DNA of 64,000 bases from Promethearchaeota archaeon (lineage in GTDB: Archaea > Asgardarchaeota > Lokiarchaeia > Sigyniarchaeales > SOKP01): the NCBI GenBank assembly GCA_019057795.1, contig JAHLWS010000021.1, positions 40,260 through 104,259 of the forward strand, given 5' to 3'. The translations under genes and the position numbers were made by a program. The first letter of the stretch is position 1. Each line of letters opens with the position of its first letter. The notes beneath the pieces are model-generated. The model did not search any database and was not told the origin of the DNA. It saw nothing but the letters and a program-made list of their open reading frames with translations. Below are positions 10,491-19,346 of this stretch, in pieces.

Positions 10491-10507
10491 AGTTATTGAA
10501 CTATATC
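10486..10507. repeat. 9-bp palindrome with 4-base loop
   Basis: GATATAGTT, ATTG, AACTATATC form a perfect hairpin. It abuts the ferredoxin-tail remnant and lies 140 bases before the zinc-ribbon membrane gene. It could be a recombination scar, hairpin terminator or operator. Confidence 0.4.
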
Positions 10508-10651
10508 TAATCCTTTCATCGGTTTTCGAGATCGCAGAGGAACTCGTTTGAAAATTATGGTTAAATCAAGTTTAAAAAGAAGCAAACAATATTATAAAAC
10601 ATTACTTTAACTATTGAAAAAAAAATGTAAAATTGCTCGAAGCGAGTGAAA

Positions 10652-11080
10652 ATGACGCCATTTTGTCCAAATCCGGAGTGTGAAGCTGAAATTGAAGAAA
10701 ATTGGAATAGATGTCCGGAGTGTGAATGTGATTTAAATCTTAATGGTCAACAGTTAGATGAAAAATCTCAACAATCAGATGAAAATACTCAATATACTCT
10801 ATTACCCCCGAAAACCTCTCAACTTCCAACATACACATACAAACCGCCACCTAAAAGTTCTAATGGATTTGGCACTCTTTCATTGATATTAGCGATAATA
10901 GGATGCTTCTGTTTTGCGTATGTCTTTGGCCCTATTGCTATGATTCTAGGAGGTATTGGGATAAGTAAGGATGACAGCCCAAGCAGGGCTAAAGCGGGGT
11001 TAGTATTCGGGATTTTTGTTTTATGCTTTGGTATTATTTCTTTGATTTTCTCTATTCCGTTTTTAATATTTTCTTTTTAA
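10652..11080 (+). CDS. Zinc-ribbon DUF4190-like membrane protein
   Basis: About 142 residues. An N-terminal zinc ribbon (CPNPECEAEIEENWNRCPEC) is followed by a Gln/Asp- and Pro-rich linker, then two hydrophobic segments (about 75-105 and 115-142) with the DUF4190 signature GILSLILAIIG-like GFGTLSLILAIIGC and PSRAKAGLVFGI between them. Predicted to be an integral membrane protein with a cytosolic zinc ribbon; function unknown. GTG AAA ATG at 10646-10654 leaves two possible starts; ATG at 10652 is preferred. Confidence 0.75.
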   Translation: MTPFCPNPECEAEIEENWNRCPECECDLNLNGQQLDEKSQQSDENTQYTLLPPKTSQLPTYTYKPPPKSSNGFGTLSLILAIIGCFCFAYVFGPIAMILGGIGISKDDSPSRAKAGLVFGIFVLCFGIISLIFSIPFLIFSF

Positions 11081-11116
11081 TTAAGTGTGATATTCTTTTT
11101 GGGAATATTCCTTTTG

Positions 11117-11139
11117 AGAAAATCTCAGCGAGATTTTCT
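11117..11139. terminator. 10-bp hairpin between convergent genes
   Basis: AGAAAATCTC, AGC, GAGATTTTCT form a perfect 10-bp stem with a 3-base loop. It lies between the stops of the DUF4190 gene and the convergent ferredoxin gene and could terminate both. Confidence 0.6.
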
Positions 11140-11151
11140 GGAGATATCCTC

Positions 11152-11958
11152 TTAGATACGATGTTTCCTTAAAGTAATTGCTTCTTCAGGACATTTAGAA
11201 ACGCAAACTCCACAACCAAAGCATAAATCGGGGGAAAATGTTAATTTTTCGTTAAGGAGTTTTCGTGCGCCAAAGTAACACCATTGTTCGCATGATCCAC
11301 AATTATTGCACTTGTTTGGGTCGCTATAGGCTATAAAATCGCTTTTAATCATTTGAGGTGAGCCACTTTTTAAGAACTTATTCATAACTACACAGCAACA
11401 CGGACAACAATTGCATACCACATAATAAAATTCGGGATTAGGGAAATATATAATTTGGTGGACAAGTCCTCTCTGATCGCATTCTTCTAGAAGCTGTTTG
11501 ATTTCTTCCTTTGTAACTTTTTCCAAATTTTCGGATTTATAGGGAATCTCGTGTAAAGAATTTCCAAACCCGATATGGATACAAGTTTTAATAGGATGGT
11601 CGCAATTAGGCAAATCTGAATGTTTTCGTTGCGTTTCTCTACAGTAACAATTTCCTATTCCAACAACATTAGATCTACTTAAAAGCTCTAAAATTTCTTG
11701 AGAAGGAAGAAACTTAGTGCCAACCTCAAAGTTTACATTCAATGGAACGACCTTTCCGCCCCATCTTTTCTTAAAGACATACCTATTTACTATATTGATG
11801 GTGCTAACGTTAAACTTATTATCGAGAAATCTGAAAATTTCTAATATTAACAACTCAAAAAGTCCAAAAATTGACGATAGAATTTTGCCTATTAATGGTA
11901 CCCTCTTTAAGAGCCTATCAAATTTCGCATGAAATAACCGATAAGGAAAGACTGTCAT
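11152..11958 (-). CDS. Ferredoxin-type 4Fe-4S protein with cysteine-rich middle
   Basis: 268 residues. The C-terminus carries two 4Fe-4S motifs, CNNCGSCEQWCYFG (about 218-231) and CFGCGVCVSKCPEEAI (about 246-261), as in bacterial 2[4Fe-4S] ferredoxins; the first has a W-containing C-x3-C variation. The middle has further cysteines (GNCYCRE, CNCCPCCCVV) that could bind another cluster or metal. The N-terminus has an amphipathic/hydrophobic stretch around residues 20-45, which may associate with the membrane. Predicted electron carrier of unknown partner. A decayed copy of its 3' end lies about 700 bases downstream at 10448-10490. Confidence 0.85.
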   Translation of the reverse strand: MTVFPYRLFHAKFDRLLKRVPLIGKILSSIFGLFELLILEIFRFLDNKFNVSTINIVNRYVFKKRWGGKVVPLNVNFEVGTKFLPSQEILELLSRSNVVGIGNCYCRETQRKHSDLPNCDHPIKTCIHIGFGNSLHEIPYKSENLEKVTKEEIKQLLEECDQRGLVHQIIYFPNPEFYYVVCNCCPCCCVVMNKFLKSGSPQMIKSDFIAYSDPNKCNNCGSCEQWCYFGARKLLNEKLTFSPDLCFGCGVCVSKCPEEAITLRKHRI

Positions 11959-12060
11959 GAAAGCAAATAAAAACTATTTTTAATCAATTCAATTATTATT
12001 CATTAAAGATTTATATTTATCATTATTTAAATGATATTATCAATAATTGAGTGATACATT

Positions 12061-12576
12061 ATGAAAGATAAAGATAAGAAAGATGAGATTTTAAATAAAG
12101 CATTTGAGTTGGGGAAAAAGTACGAGCAAGAATGTACTGGGTGCGCTCAAACGGCTGTTGCGGCGATTTTTGAATCGTTAGGTATCTGGAACGAAGATGT
12201 TTTTAGAGCTGCTAGCGGTTTAGCCGATGGTTTGGGGTTAACAGGCAATGGTTCTTGTGGAGCGCTTGTTGGATCTTCTATGGTAATAGGGTATCTCTTC
12301 GGAAGGAGTCGGGAAGATTTTAAAGATATGTATAAACCCATGAAATCTTACACGCTTGTTAAAAAGTTACACGATAAATATGTTAAGCAATACGGTTCTT
12401 GTCGTTGTTTCGATGTTCAAGAAAAAACGATGGGTAGGACATTCAATTTATGGAATGCTGACGAAATGAAAGAAGCGTTTAAGGCGGGTATGATGGATAA
12501 TTGCTCTACTATCGTTGGAAATGTAGCTAAGCTTGCTACAAAAATCATATTAAATGGTGGATTTAAACCTAAATAA
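12061..12576 (+). CDS. C_GCAxxG_C_C family redox protein, first copy
   Basis: 171 residues of the C_GCAxxG_C_C family, putative redox-active proteins of anaerobes. The signature starts at CTGCAQTAVAAIFESLG (about residues 27-43), continues with GLADGLGLTGNGSCGALVG (about 56-74), and has late cysteines in YGSCRCFDVQ and DNCSTIVG. Function is uncharacterised; the conserved cysteines suggest disulfide or metal chemistry. It is the first gene of a three-gene operon with a second family member and DpaL, which suggests a link to amino-acid catabolism. Confidence 0.88.
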   Translation: MKDKDKKDEILNKAFELGKKYEQECTGCAQTAVAAIFESLGIWNEDVFRAASGLADGLGLTGNGSCGALVGSSMVIGYLFGRSREDFKDMYKPMKSYTLVKKLHDKYVKQYGSCRCFDVQEKTMGRTFNLWNADEMKEAFKAGMMDNCSTIVGNVAKLATKIILNGGFKPK

Positions 12577-12592
12577 TAAATTGGAGTGTTTT

Positions 12593-13111
12593 ATGTTGAC
12601 TGAGAAAGATTATAAACTTTTGTTTGATGAAAAAATTAAAGAATTAGAACAATCACTACCTAAAATGAAAGAAGGCGTGAATTGTGCTGAATTAACTTTA
12701 ACAAATATTTTGGACATTTTGGGTCTCCACAATGGCGTATATAATAACATGATGATTCCTTTAGCGGGTGGACTTGGCGGTTACAAGTCTCAGAAAGGAT
12801 GGATGGGCGCTTGTGGGGCTGTGGCTGGGGGTTGTGCGGCGATTGGAGTGATTTTAGGCGGTAAGGAAAGGATGGATAACGCTCTAATTCCTATAGCATA
12901 CCTCAAAGCGGCAAAATTCGCGTCGGAATTTGAAAACGAGTTTGGTTCTGTTGTTTGTTCAGATTTATGCGGCGTAAGTTTCAGCGATCCCAATGGATAC
13001 ATCGAGTACAGACAAAACAATATCTGGTCAAAAACTTGCTGTAGATTTATATATTGGGCGATTGATGAAGTGAGAAAGCTAACGCGCAAACAATTGAAAA
13101 AGAATTGGTGA
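12593..13111 (+). CDS. C_GCAxxG_C_C family redox protein, second copy
   Basis: 172 residues and a paralogue-type partner of the preceding gene. It has GVNCAELTLTNILDILG (about 23-39), GGLGGYKSQKGWMGACGAVAGG (about 57-77 onwards) and late cysteines VVCSDLCGVSF and SKTCCRF. The frame is open to GTG 12554, inside the upstream gene, but ATG 12593 is preferred because GGAG lies seven bases before it. The stop is one base from the DpaL start, so the three genes are almost certainly cotranscribed. Confidence 0.87.
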   Translation: MLTEKDYKLLFDEKIKELEQSLPKMKEGVNCAELTLTNILDILGLHNGVYNNMMIPLAGGLGGYKSQKGWMGACGAVAGGCAAIGVILGGKERMDNALIPIAYLKAAKFASEFENEFGSVVCSDLCGVSFSDPNGYIEYRQNNIWSKTCCRFIYWAIDEVRKLTRKQLKKNW

Positions 13112-13112
13112 A

Positions 13113-14330
13113 ATGAAAGGAATTAAGTTTGTTTTTAATAATCGCTCAAGAGAGCCATCAATTGAGAAAGAATCTACCGATTTTATGTCTATAGATACTA
13201 TCCAAAAAGTCAGAAATTTCCACAAAAAGTTCTCTCAATATCAACCAACGCCACTTCGTTCGTTAGATGGTTTAGCCAATAAATTTCATATAGATAAAAT
13301 TTGGGTAAAAGACGAATCCTATAGGTTTGGATTGAATGCGTTCAAAGTTTTAGGAGGATCGTACGCAATTGGATTCTATCTTAGTCTTAAATTGGGTATT
13401 GATATTAGCGAACTGTCATTTGACGACTTAAAATCGCCCGAATATAAAAAAAAAATTGGAGAATTAACTTTTGTAACGGCCACAGATGGAAACCACGGGC
13501 GAGGTGTTGCGTGGGCTGCTAGAGAACTTGACCAAAAAGCCATCGTATTTATGCCTAAAGGCTCATCCAAGTTCCGCGTTAATAATATTAAAAAAGAAAA
13601 CGCTGAAGTTATCGTTACGGACGAATATTACGATGAAACAGTAAAAATAGCTGCGAATTTTGCAATTGAAAATAATGGCGTTTTAATTCAAGATACTGCT
13701 TGGGAAGGATACACCAAAATTCCAACCTGGATAATGCAGGGTTATGCAACTCTAATTGACGAGGTTTTTGAACAGTTAAAAATTGAGGGAAGATCCACGC
13801 CTACTCACGTATTCCTACAAGCAGGGGTTGGATCTTTAGCTGCAGGTGTTCAAGGATATCTTATGACTAAAGTAGGCAAAGAAAGACCCATAACTATTGT
13901 AATCGAACCGCATAACGCTGCGTGTCTATATAAATCAGCAAAGATTGGTGATAATAATCCGCATTCGGTTAAAGGGAAATTATCAACGATCATGGCAGGA
14001 CTTGCTTGTGGCAAACCTAGCATAATTGCCTGGGATGTTTTAAGAGATTACTCCGACGTCTTTATTTCTTGCTCAGATGATATTGCTGCTAAAGGTATGA
14101 GAATTTATGGTAATCCGCTACCAAACGACCCTCAAATAATTTCAGGAGAATCTGGAGCAGTTAGTTTAGGTTTAATGGCAGAAATACTTCAAAATAACAG
14201 TTACGGCGATCTTAAATCGAAAATGAATTTATCTAGCGAATCTAGAATTCTACTTATTAGTACAGAAGGAGATACAGACCCAGATCATTATAGAAAAGTT
14301 GTGTGGGATGGAAAATATCCTTTATTATAG
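13113..14330 (+). CDS. dpaL: Diaminopropionate ammonia-lyase
   Basis: PLP enzyme that converts 2,3-diaminopropionate to pyruvate and ammonia. The 405-residue length and sequence fit the YgeX/DpaL family: an N-terminal QPTPLRSLDGLA segment, the PLP lysine in LNAFKVLGGSYA (about residues 75-86), the fold-type II loop TDGNHGRGVAWAAR (about 122-135), and the glycine loop GVGSLAAGVQGY. The ATG follows the upstream stop by one base (TGAAATG), giving an operon with two C_GCAxxG_C_C proteins. The product pyruvate could be oxidised by the pyruvate:ferredoxin oxidoreductase encoded in this window. Confidence 0.92.
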   Translation: MKGIKFVFNNRSREPSIEKESTDFMSIDTIQKVRNFHKKFSQYQPTPLRSLDGLANKFHIDKIWVKDESYRFGLNAFKVLGGSYAIGFYLSLKLGIDISELSFDDLKSPEYKKKIGELTFVTATDGNHGRGVAWAARELDQKAIVFMPKGSSKFRVNNIKKENAEVIVTDEYYDETVKIAANFAIENNGVLIQDTAWEGYTKIPTWIMQGYATLIDEVFEQLKIEGRSTPTHVFLQAGVGSLAAGVQGYLMTKVGKERPITIVIEPHNAACLYKSAKIGDNNPHSVKGKLSTIMAGLACGKPSIIAWDVLRDYSDVFISCSDDIAAKGMRIYGNPLPNDPQIISGESGAVSLGLMAEILQNNSYGDLKSKMNLSSESRILLISTEGDTDPDHYRKVVWDGKYPLL

Positions 14331-14516
14331 GATTATAGTAAAAGTTCCAGAACTTGCACCTAAATCAAATACCAAAACGGTAAAAACTTTATTATCCATA
14401 ATCACAATAAAATAATATTTTGAAAATTGATAATTTTTTAAGCAAATAGTATTTTATTAAAATTATTCAAAAGAAATTTTATTTCATTATACGATTATAC
14501 GATAGTGATTAGAGTT

Positions 14517-14759
14517 ATGACTGAAAATGAAACACGCTTCTGTCCTTACTGCGGCGTTAAGCTACAACGTCCTTATTGGGCCCACATCCAAAAAGAACAT
14601 CCAGAAAAGTATACTCAAAAAGAAACATGGGTAAAATTGTTTGAAGATTATACAAAATTAGGAATGGACGAAGATATATCCTTAACAGTAATTTCTGAAC
14701 TGTTTAACGCTACAAAAGAAGAAATAAAGTCTTTCTTAAAGAGTAGAAAAGTGCTTTAG
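14517..14759 (+). CDS. Small C2H2-like zinc-finger protein
   Basis: About 80 residues. The N-terminus FCPYCGVKLQRPYWAHIQKEH gives a C-x2-C-x12-H-x4-H zinc finger. The rest is helical (VISELFNATKEEIKSFLKSR), resembling a short helix-turn-helix, so DNA binding is possible. The frame also offers GTG at 14505; ATG at 14517 is preferred. It stands alone; function unknown. Confidence 0.65.
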   Translation: MTENETRFCPYCGVKLQRPYWAHIQKEHPEKYTQKETWVKLFEDYTKLGMDEDISLTVISELFNATKEEIKSFLKSRKVL

Positions 14760-14860
14760 TCTTATTTTTTAGTTGTGAGCTTTTGTTTTCTAATTAATAT
14801 TTGAAAATAAAAATAAATAGAAAAATAGTAGTAAATATGTTAATTATACAACATTTTTAG

Positions 14861-15154
14861 TTAGAAATCTTCTTCGTCTTCTTCTAGTAGTCCCGATTGT
14901 TTTAATAGATCCTCAACACTATCTCTCATTTTCATTACTTGCTCGTTTTCTGAGAGTTTAAGGTTATCAATAACTGTGTCTGAGAATTCCATAAATTGCT
15001 TAATTGAGGCACTCGAAAATTCTTTAATTTTCTCTGAAGTTTCTTCAATAAAATCTTTACCACTTTCTCCAAAAGCCCCGCCAACGAAATCTACAAATGC
15101 TGTATTCAATTTATCTAAGATATTTTCCTTCTTCTCTTCTCCTTCTTCACTCAT
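14861..15154 (-). CDS. Small acidic helical protein
   Basis: 97 residues, strongly acidic and predicted all-helical (MSEEGEEKKENILDKLNTA, then FSDTVIDNLKLSENE, ending LLEEDEEDF). I do not recognise the family. A central FVGGAFGESGKDF loop breaks two helices. The frame also has TTG at 15160; ATG at 15154 is preferred. It could be a coiled-coil adaptor; no partner gene is adjacent. Confidence 0.55.
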   Translation of the reverse strand: MSEEGEEKKENILDKLNTAFVDFVGGAFGESGKDFIEETSEKIKEFSSASIKQFMEFSDTVIDNLKLSENEQVMKMRDSVEDLLKQSGLLEEDEEDF

Positions 15155-15345
15155 TGCCAATTTACCTTTTTTAATTTAATTAACTTTTATTTCACTTTTA
15201 TTTCATAAAATAAATTTACTTGCATTAAATAATTTTTTCAAATTCTTATGTATATTTGTTATATGATTTTAATGACAACCATACCATTTTATGCGTTCTT
15301 ATAAAAAATTTTGAAAGGTTAAAAATAAAAATTTTAAATAATGCT

Positions 15346-16335
15346 TTAAAAATCAATATCTTGCCCAATTCCTTCTTTTAAGGCTCGATCATAAACTAGT
15401 TTTCCAACTGCTACATCTTGCGCGCTTATTCCTACAGATTTAAACACAGTTATCTCCGATTCAGAAGTTCGACTAGAAACCTTTCCGGTTATAATATTTC
15501 CTATCGAAATTATATCCTTTTCAGAAATAAGCCCTTCACTAATAGGAATTATATAATCACCTGCTTCAGCTAAACAAGCTTCTTTTAATCCAGCTACAAG
15601 TAAAGAAGCTCTTTTTATTGTTGTAGAGTCTAATTCCCGAACATCGGCGGCATGAGCACCAATAGAAGCGATATGCGTACCCTCAGCCACTTTATCTCCT
15701 GAAAATAAGGGAGTTGTGCTCGTAGTTGCTGCGACTATGATGTCAGTATTAGACAGTAGGTCGTCTCCAGACTCGGCGATCTCAACTTCAATTCCTAATT
15801 CTTTTTCGATTTCGGTTTTAAAAGCTTCAGCAATATCTTTTTTAAAATCAAAAACTTTACATTTCTCTAATTTTTGGTTTAATCCGTAATAAACACCCTC
15901 TACTTGCTTTCTTGCTTGAACGCCTGCGCTATAAATACCCATTGTAGTACTATTTTTTCGCGCTAAGTATTTTACAGAGACACCAGTTGCTGCCCCGGTT
16001 CGTATTGCCGTAATAAGACCTCCATCCATAATTCCAACGATATCTCCCGTATTTATGTCTTGAATCATAATCTTTGCTAAAACAGTCGGCATGTTATACT
16101 TTTCTGGGTTTTGTTTATACACCGAAACAATTTTAGTTGCTAGAGCGCTCATATCGCCTCCAATGATGCCCGGCATTATCAATGTTAATCCTGGAGCTGG
16201 ATCTGTAATAGCAATTCGTTGAGGAACAAAGGCATTTCCTAAAGTTAATTGTTTATAAGCTTCTTCGACGTATTTTAACGCGTCTGACATGTTTAGCAAC
16301 TGAGCTACATTTTCCTTGGTTAATATCCTTACCAT
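15346..16335 (-). CDS. Alanine dehydrogenase / ornithine cyclodeaminase family protein
   Basis: 329-residue member of the OCD/mu-crystallin superfamily, which includes archaeal alanine dehydrogenase, ornithine cyclodeaminase and related NAD-dependent imine reductases. Visible features are the N-terminal substrate segment (VPQRIAI, LIMPG), Lys in ALATKIVSVY (about residue 68), the GIMDGGLITAIRTGAATGVS stretch (about 99-118), and a Rossmann fold with GIYSAGVQARKQVEGV (about 132-147; the canonical GxGxQA reads YSAGVQA). The substrate is unresolved; alanine or ornithine are both possible. Divergent from the acyl-CoA synthetase gene. Confidence 0.85.
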   Translation of the reverse strand: MVRILTKENVAQLLNMSDALKYVEEAYKQLTLGNAFVPQRIAITDPAPGLTLIMPGIIGGDMSALATKIVSVYKQNPEKYNMPTVLAKIMIQDINTGDIVGIMDGGLITAIRTGAATGVSVKYLARKNSTTMGIYSAGVQARKQVEGVYYGLNQKLEKCKVFDFKKDIAEAFKTEIEKELGIEVEIAESGDDLLSNTDIIVAATTSTTPLFSGDKVAEGTHIASIGAHAADVRELDSTTIKRASLLVAGLKEACLAEAGDYIIPISEGLISEKDIISIGNIITGKVSSRTSESEITVFKSVGISAQDVAVGKLVYDRALKEGIGQDIDF

Positions 16336-16453
16336 TTTTAAAAATTCAACTCTTTTTGATTGATATATTAATGAAAATATTATTCGGGAACTATTAAATT
16401 AATATATTTAAATTTTAAAAGCATCAAATATTTTTTGTTATAAGTGAAGATTT

Positions 16454-17935
16454 ATGAGCAGAGATCATTTCCTACAAGGATTTTTAAATCCTAAAAGCGT
16501 CGCTTTTTATGGCGCTAATAATAAAGGTGGTTCTTTAGCAGCAATTCAAATCATGAACCTAATAAAAGCCGAGTACAGCGGGAACGTATATCCAATCCAT
16601 CTTAAACTAGATACCGTTATGGGGTTTAAAGCTTATAAAACGCTTTCCGAAGTTCCTAAAGTTCCTGATCTTGTTGTTATTGTACTTAATTCCAAAATGG
16701 TCCCTCAAATTTTTAGAGAGTGTGGAGAAAAGGGTGTGAATAAAATAATTCTGATATCTGGGGGCTTTCGTGAATTAATTGACGACCGTAAAAACACGCT
16801 TACAGAAGAAATTAACGAAATTGCTAAAAATTATGGGATACGGTTTATTGGTCCAAATTGCTTAGGTTTGTTCAACAATTGGTTCGAACCTAGTAATAAA
16901 AGGAGTTCCTTTAATATTGCCATATGGGAACGTTTAAAGAAAGGAAATTTTTCAATAGCTTCCCAAAGTGGAACCTTGTCTTCTCACATTTGGTTTGACC
17001 CCGAAAGCTTAGATTTAGGACTAAGTAAATCCTTATCGGTTGGAAACGAAGCTAATATTGATCTCGTAGATTGCTTACAATATTATAAAGATGATAAAGA
17101 AACTGAAGTAATCGGACTATACATCGAAGAATTAAAGCGTGGAAAAGAATTCTTAGAATTAGCAAGGGAAACAACCCCTAACAAACCGATTATCGCGATT
17201 TATGTAGGGGGATCTCAGGGAGGGAATCGCGCTTTACAAAGCCATACAGGATCAATAGCGGGTGATTCTAAAATATATAACGCCGTTTTTAAAGAAACTG
17301 GTATTATTAGTACTGATTACGTTCAAGAATTTTTAGATATTGCTTTAATACTATCAAACGGGATTATACCAAAGGGTAATCGAATAGGTATTATAACTAA
17401 TTCTGGAGGTCCAGGGGCTATGATTGCAAATAACGCCGAAAAGCACGGTTTAATCGTTCCAGAACTTTCAGAACCGCTCCAAAAGGAATTAAAAGCTAAG
17501 TTGCCTTCAACAGCTAGTTTTAAAAATCCTGTGGATTGCACGTTCGATATGAATCTTCCCTACTTTTATATAACTCTTCCAGAAATGTTAATGAAATCCG
17601 GCGAAATAGATGCTATTTTCCAGTATGGCGTAGTTGGATTTCAAGATGTAATGGACGATTATCTTAAAAACGAAAAAATTGCAAAATACGCGGAATTCCA
17701 ACATCAATCGGAAGAATTTATGGACAATTTAGCTGAAAAATTGCTCCAGCCAACCATGAAGAACTGTCAAAAGTATTCTGTTCCGATATTATACATTAAT
17801 CCAATGAGTTTTACTAGTCCGTGGTCAAAGAGACTAAGGAAGAACGGAGCTTTACTTTTTAAGTTATGGGATCGTCCTGTTAACGCCTTGGCAAAAGTAT
17901 GCGAATACGTTAATTACAAGCAAAAAATTAAATGA
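16454..17935 (+). CDS. ADP-forming acyl-CoA synthetase, alpha subunit (CoA-binding)
   Basis: Alpha subunit of an NDP-forming acyl/acetyl-CoA synthetase, which makes ATP from acyl-CoA, ADP and phosphate in archaea. The 493 residues begin with a CoA-binding Rossmann domain (SVAFYGANNKGGS), followed by GPNCLGLFN (about 135), SQSGTLSSHIWF, and the phosphohistidine loop SHTGSIAGD (about residue 262). A flavodoxin-like third domain contains TNSGGPGAMIANNAE. The ATP-grasp beta subunit is not fused and not adjacent. A second alpha-like gene lies at 48841-50271. It is convergent with thiC. Confidence 0.88.
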   Translation: MSRDHFLQGFLNPKSVAFYGANNKGGSLAAIQIMNLIKAEYSGNVYPIHLKLDTVMGFKAYKTLSEVPKVPDLVVIVLNSKMVPQIFRECGEKGVNKIILISGGFRELIDDRKNTLTEEINEIAKNYGIRFIGPNCLGLFNNWFEPSNKRSSFNIAIWERLKKGNFSIASQSGTLSSHIWFDPESLDLGLSKSLSVGNEANIDLVDCLQYYKDDKETEVIGLYIEELKRGKEFLELARETTPNKPIIAIYVGGSQGGNRALQSHTGSIAGDSKIYNAVFKETGIISTDYVQEFLDIALILSNGIIPKGNRIGIITNSGGPGAMIANNAEKHGLIVPELSEPLQKELKAKLPSTASFKNPVDCTFDMNLPYFYITLPEMLMKSGEIDAIFQYGVVGFQDVMDDYLKNEKIAKYAEFQHQSEEFMDNLAEKLLQPTMKNCQKYSVPILYINPMSFTSPWSKRLRKNGALLFKLWDRPVNALAKVCEYVNYKQKIK

Positions 17936-17936
17936 C

Positions 17937-18059
17937 TTACAATATATCTTTTGATATAGATAAAGCACAATGATTCCCGCACATAGTGCAAATCTCTTCA
18001 TTATCTAAATGTCTTTTTTTTGGTTCGTCAGGGTCTATACAATATTCAAATTGTTTTTT
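17937..18059 (-). pseudogene. thiC: Detached C-terminal [4Fe-4S] domain of ThiC
   Basis: Frame continuation of thiC after the in-frame TGA. It holds the CxxC-x3-C motif (CTMCGNHC) that binds the cluster cleaving S-adenosylmethionine. No ATG, GTG or TTG start precedes it. It ends two bases before the stop of the convergent acyl-CoA synthetase gene. Conservation up to the natural stop implies the interruption is recent, tolerated by recoding, or an assembly error. Confidence 0.7.
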
Positions 18060-19184
18060 TCAGTTCTTTAAGAATCGATTCTTTGAGAGCTCTAAATCGT
18101 TGTTAAATAGATCGTTCAACCCAAATTTCATAGAGTCACCGACATGGGCAGCAATTTTACAAGCAATTAATCCATTTTTAATATCATCAAGAGAAGGTAG
18201 ACAAAGGTGTTCCGCTGGTGTGATTGCACATATGTAATCTGCACCAAAACCAGAGGCAAATGCTCCCCCGATCGCCGCAGCAATATGATCGTGACCTGTG
18301 GCGATATCAATGGGAAGTGGACCTGAAACAAATAACGGCCGATTATTGGTTAATTTTTTATGTAGTTTTACCCATTTAATTATGTCTTTTGCGTTTATAT
18401 GACCTCCCAAACTTTCTAATATTACTTGAAGACCGGCTTTGTTTGCTATTTTGGCTAACTTATTATTTGTTTTTATTTCTGAGAGTTGAAATTCATCCAC
18501 TTTATCGTGAATGCATCCACTTCTCAATGCATTTCCTAGGTTTATTACAATGTCGTATTCTTTAATTAGTTCGAGAATGTGTCCAAAATTTTGTAGAAAC
18601 GGGTTTTCAATATTGTTAGATTTCATTACAGAGGCCGTTAAACTACCTCCTTTTGAAACTATTTTCATTATTCTTTTTCCTTTCATTTTATTCAGAGTTT
18701 CAAGGCTAAAACCAGTATGTATAACGATGGAACTAATTCCGTCTTTTATTTGCTTTTCGATTACTTTGAAAATCATATCTTCTGAAACATTTGAAACAGA
18801 ATCTGCTTCAATAATAGCTTGATAAATTGGAACGGTGGTTATAGGAATGCTTGAAATCTCTAAAACTCTCTTTCTAATCGCGTCAATATCACCTCCCATC
18901 GAGAGATCAGACAAAGTATCAGCTCCATATTTCTGAGCAATTTCTACTTTTTTAAATTCTTCACTTAAGTTTATAGCCGAAGAGGATGTACCAAAATTAA
19001 CGTTAATCTTTGTTCGCAAAGGGAAACCTATACCCACAGGTTTAAAACTCTCCCTCTTCATTATAACCACCTCTCCTTTTGAGATCTTTTTCATAAGTTT
19101 CCTAACATCAACTCTTTCGATCTCGGCTATGTGGAGCATTTCTTTAGTAATATTGCCTTTTAAGGCTTCCTCGAAAATTGTCAT
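18060..19184 (-). CDS. thiC: Phosphomethylpyrimidine synthase ThiC, interrupted by TGA before the cluster motif
   Basis: Radical SAM enzyme that makes the thiamine pyrimidine (HMP-P) from aminoimidazole ribotide. The ORF starts MTIFEEALKG and contains GADTLSDLSMGGDID, HTGF, ALRSGCIHD, ESLGGHI, FVSGPLPIDIATGHDHI, GADYICAITPAEHL and GLIACKIAAHVGD, all characteristic of ThiC. It stops at TGA 18062-18060 after FLKN. The same frame continues for about 40 codons to TAA at 17939-17937, encoding KKQFEYCIDPDEPKKRH and the cluster motif CTMCGNHCAL. TGA lies where ThiC proteins usually have Trp (xW-x-x-QF). Without the tail the [4Fe-4S] ligands are lost, so the product would be inactive unless the stop is read through or is a sequence error. 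Confidence 0.88.
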   Translation of the reverse strand: MTIFEEALKGNITKEMLHIAEIERVDVRKLMKKISKGEVVIMKRESFKPVGIGFPLRTKINVNFGTSSSAINLSEEFKKVEIAQKYGADTLSDLSMGGDIDAIRKRVLEISSIPITTVPIYQAIIEADSVSNVSEDMIFKVIEKQIKDGISSIVIHTGFSLETLNKMKGKRIMKIVSKGGSLTASVMKSNNIENPFLQNFGHILELIKEYDIVINLGNALRSGCIHDKVDEFQLSEIKTNNKLAKIANKAGLQVILESLGGHINAKDIIKWVKLHKKLTNNRPLFVSGPLPIDIATGHDHIAAAIGGAFASGFGADYICAITPAEHLCLPSLDDIKNGLIACKIAAHVGDSMKFGLNDLFNNDLELSKNRFLKN

Positions 19185-19346
19185 TATCTCGAAATTATTT
19201 CCGTTTAGATTATATAAGGTAGTAATGAAAAAAATTCAATTAAAATTTACTATTAAAATAAAACGAGTATATTTCAAATTGCTACATCCAATATTAAGTC
19301 ATTTATAGAACTTAATTTGTCAAATGTTTATGTATTTGCATTTCCA

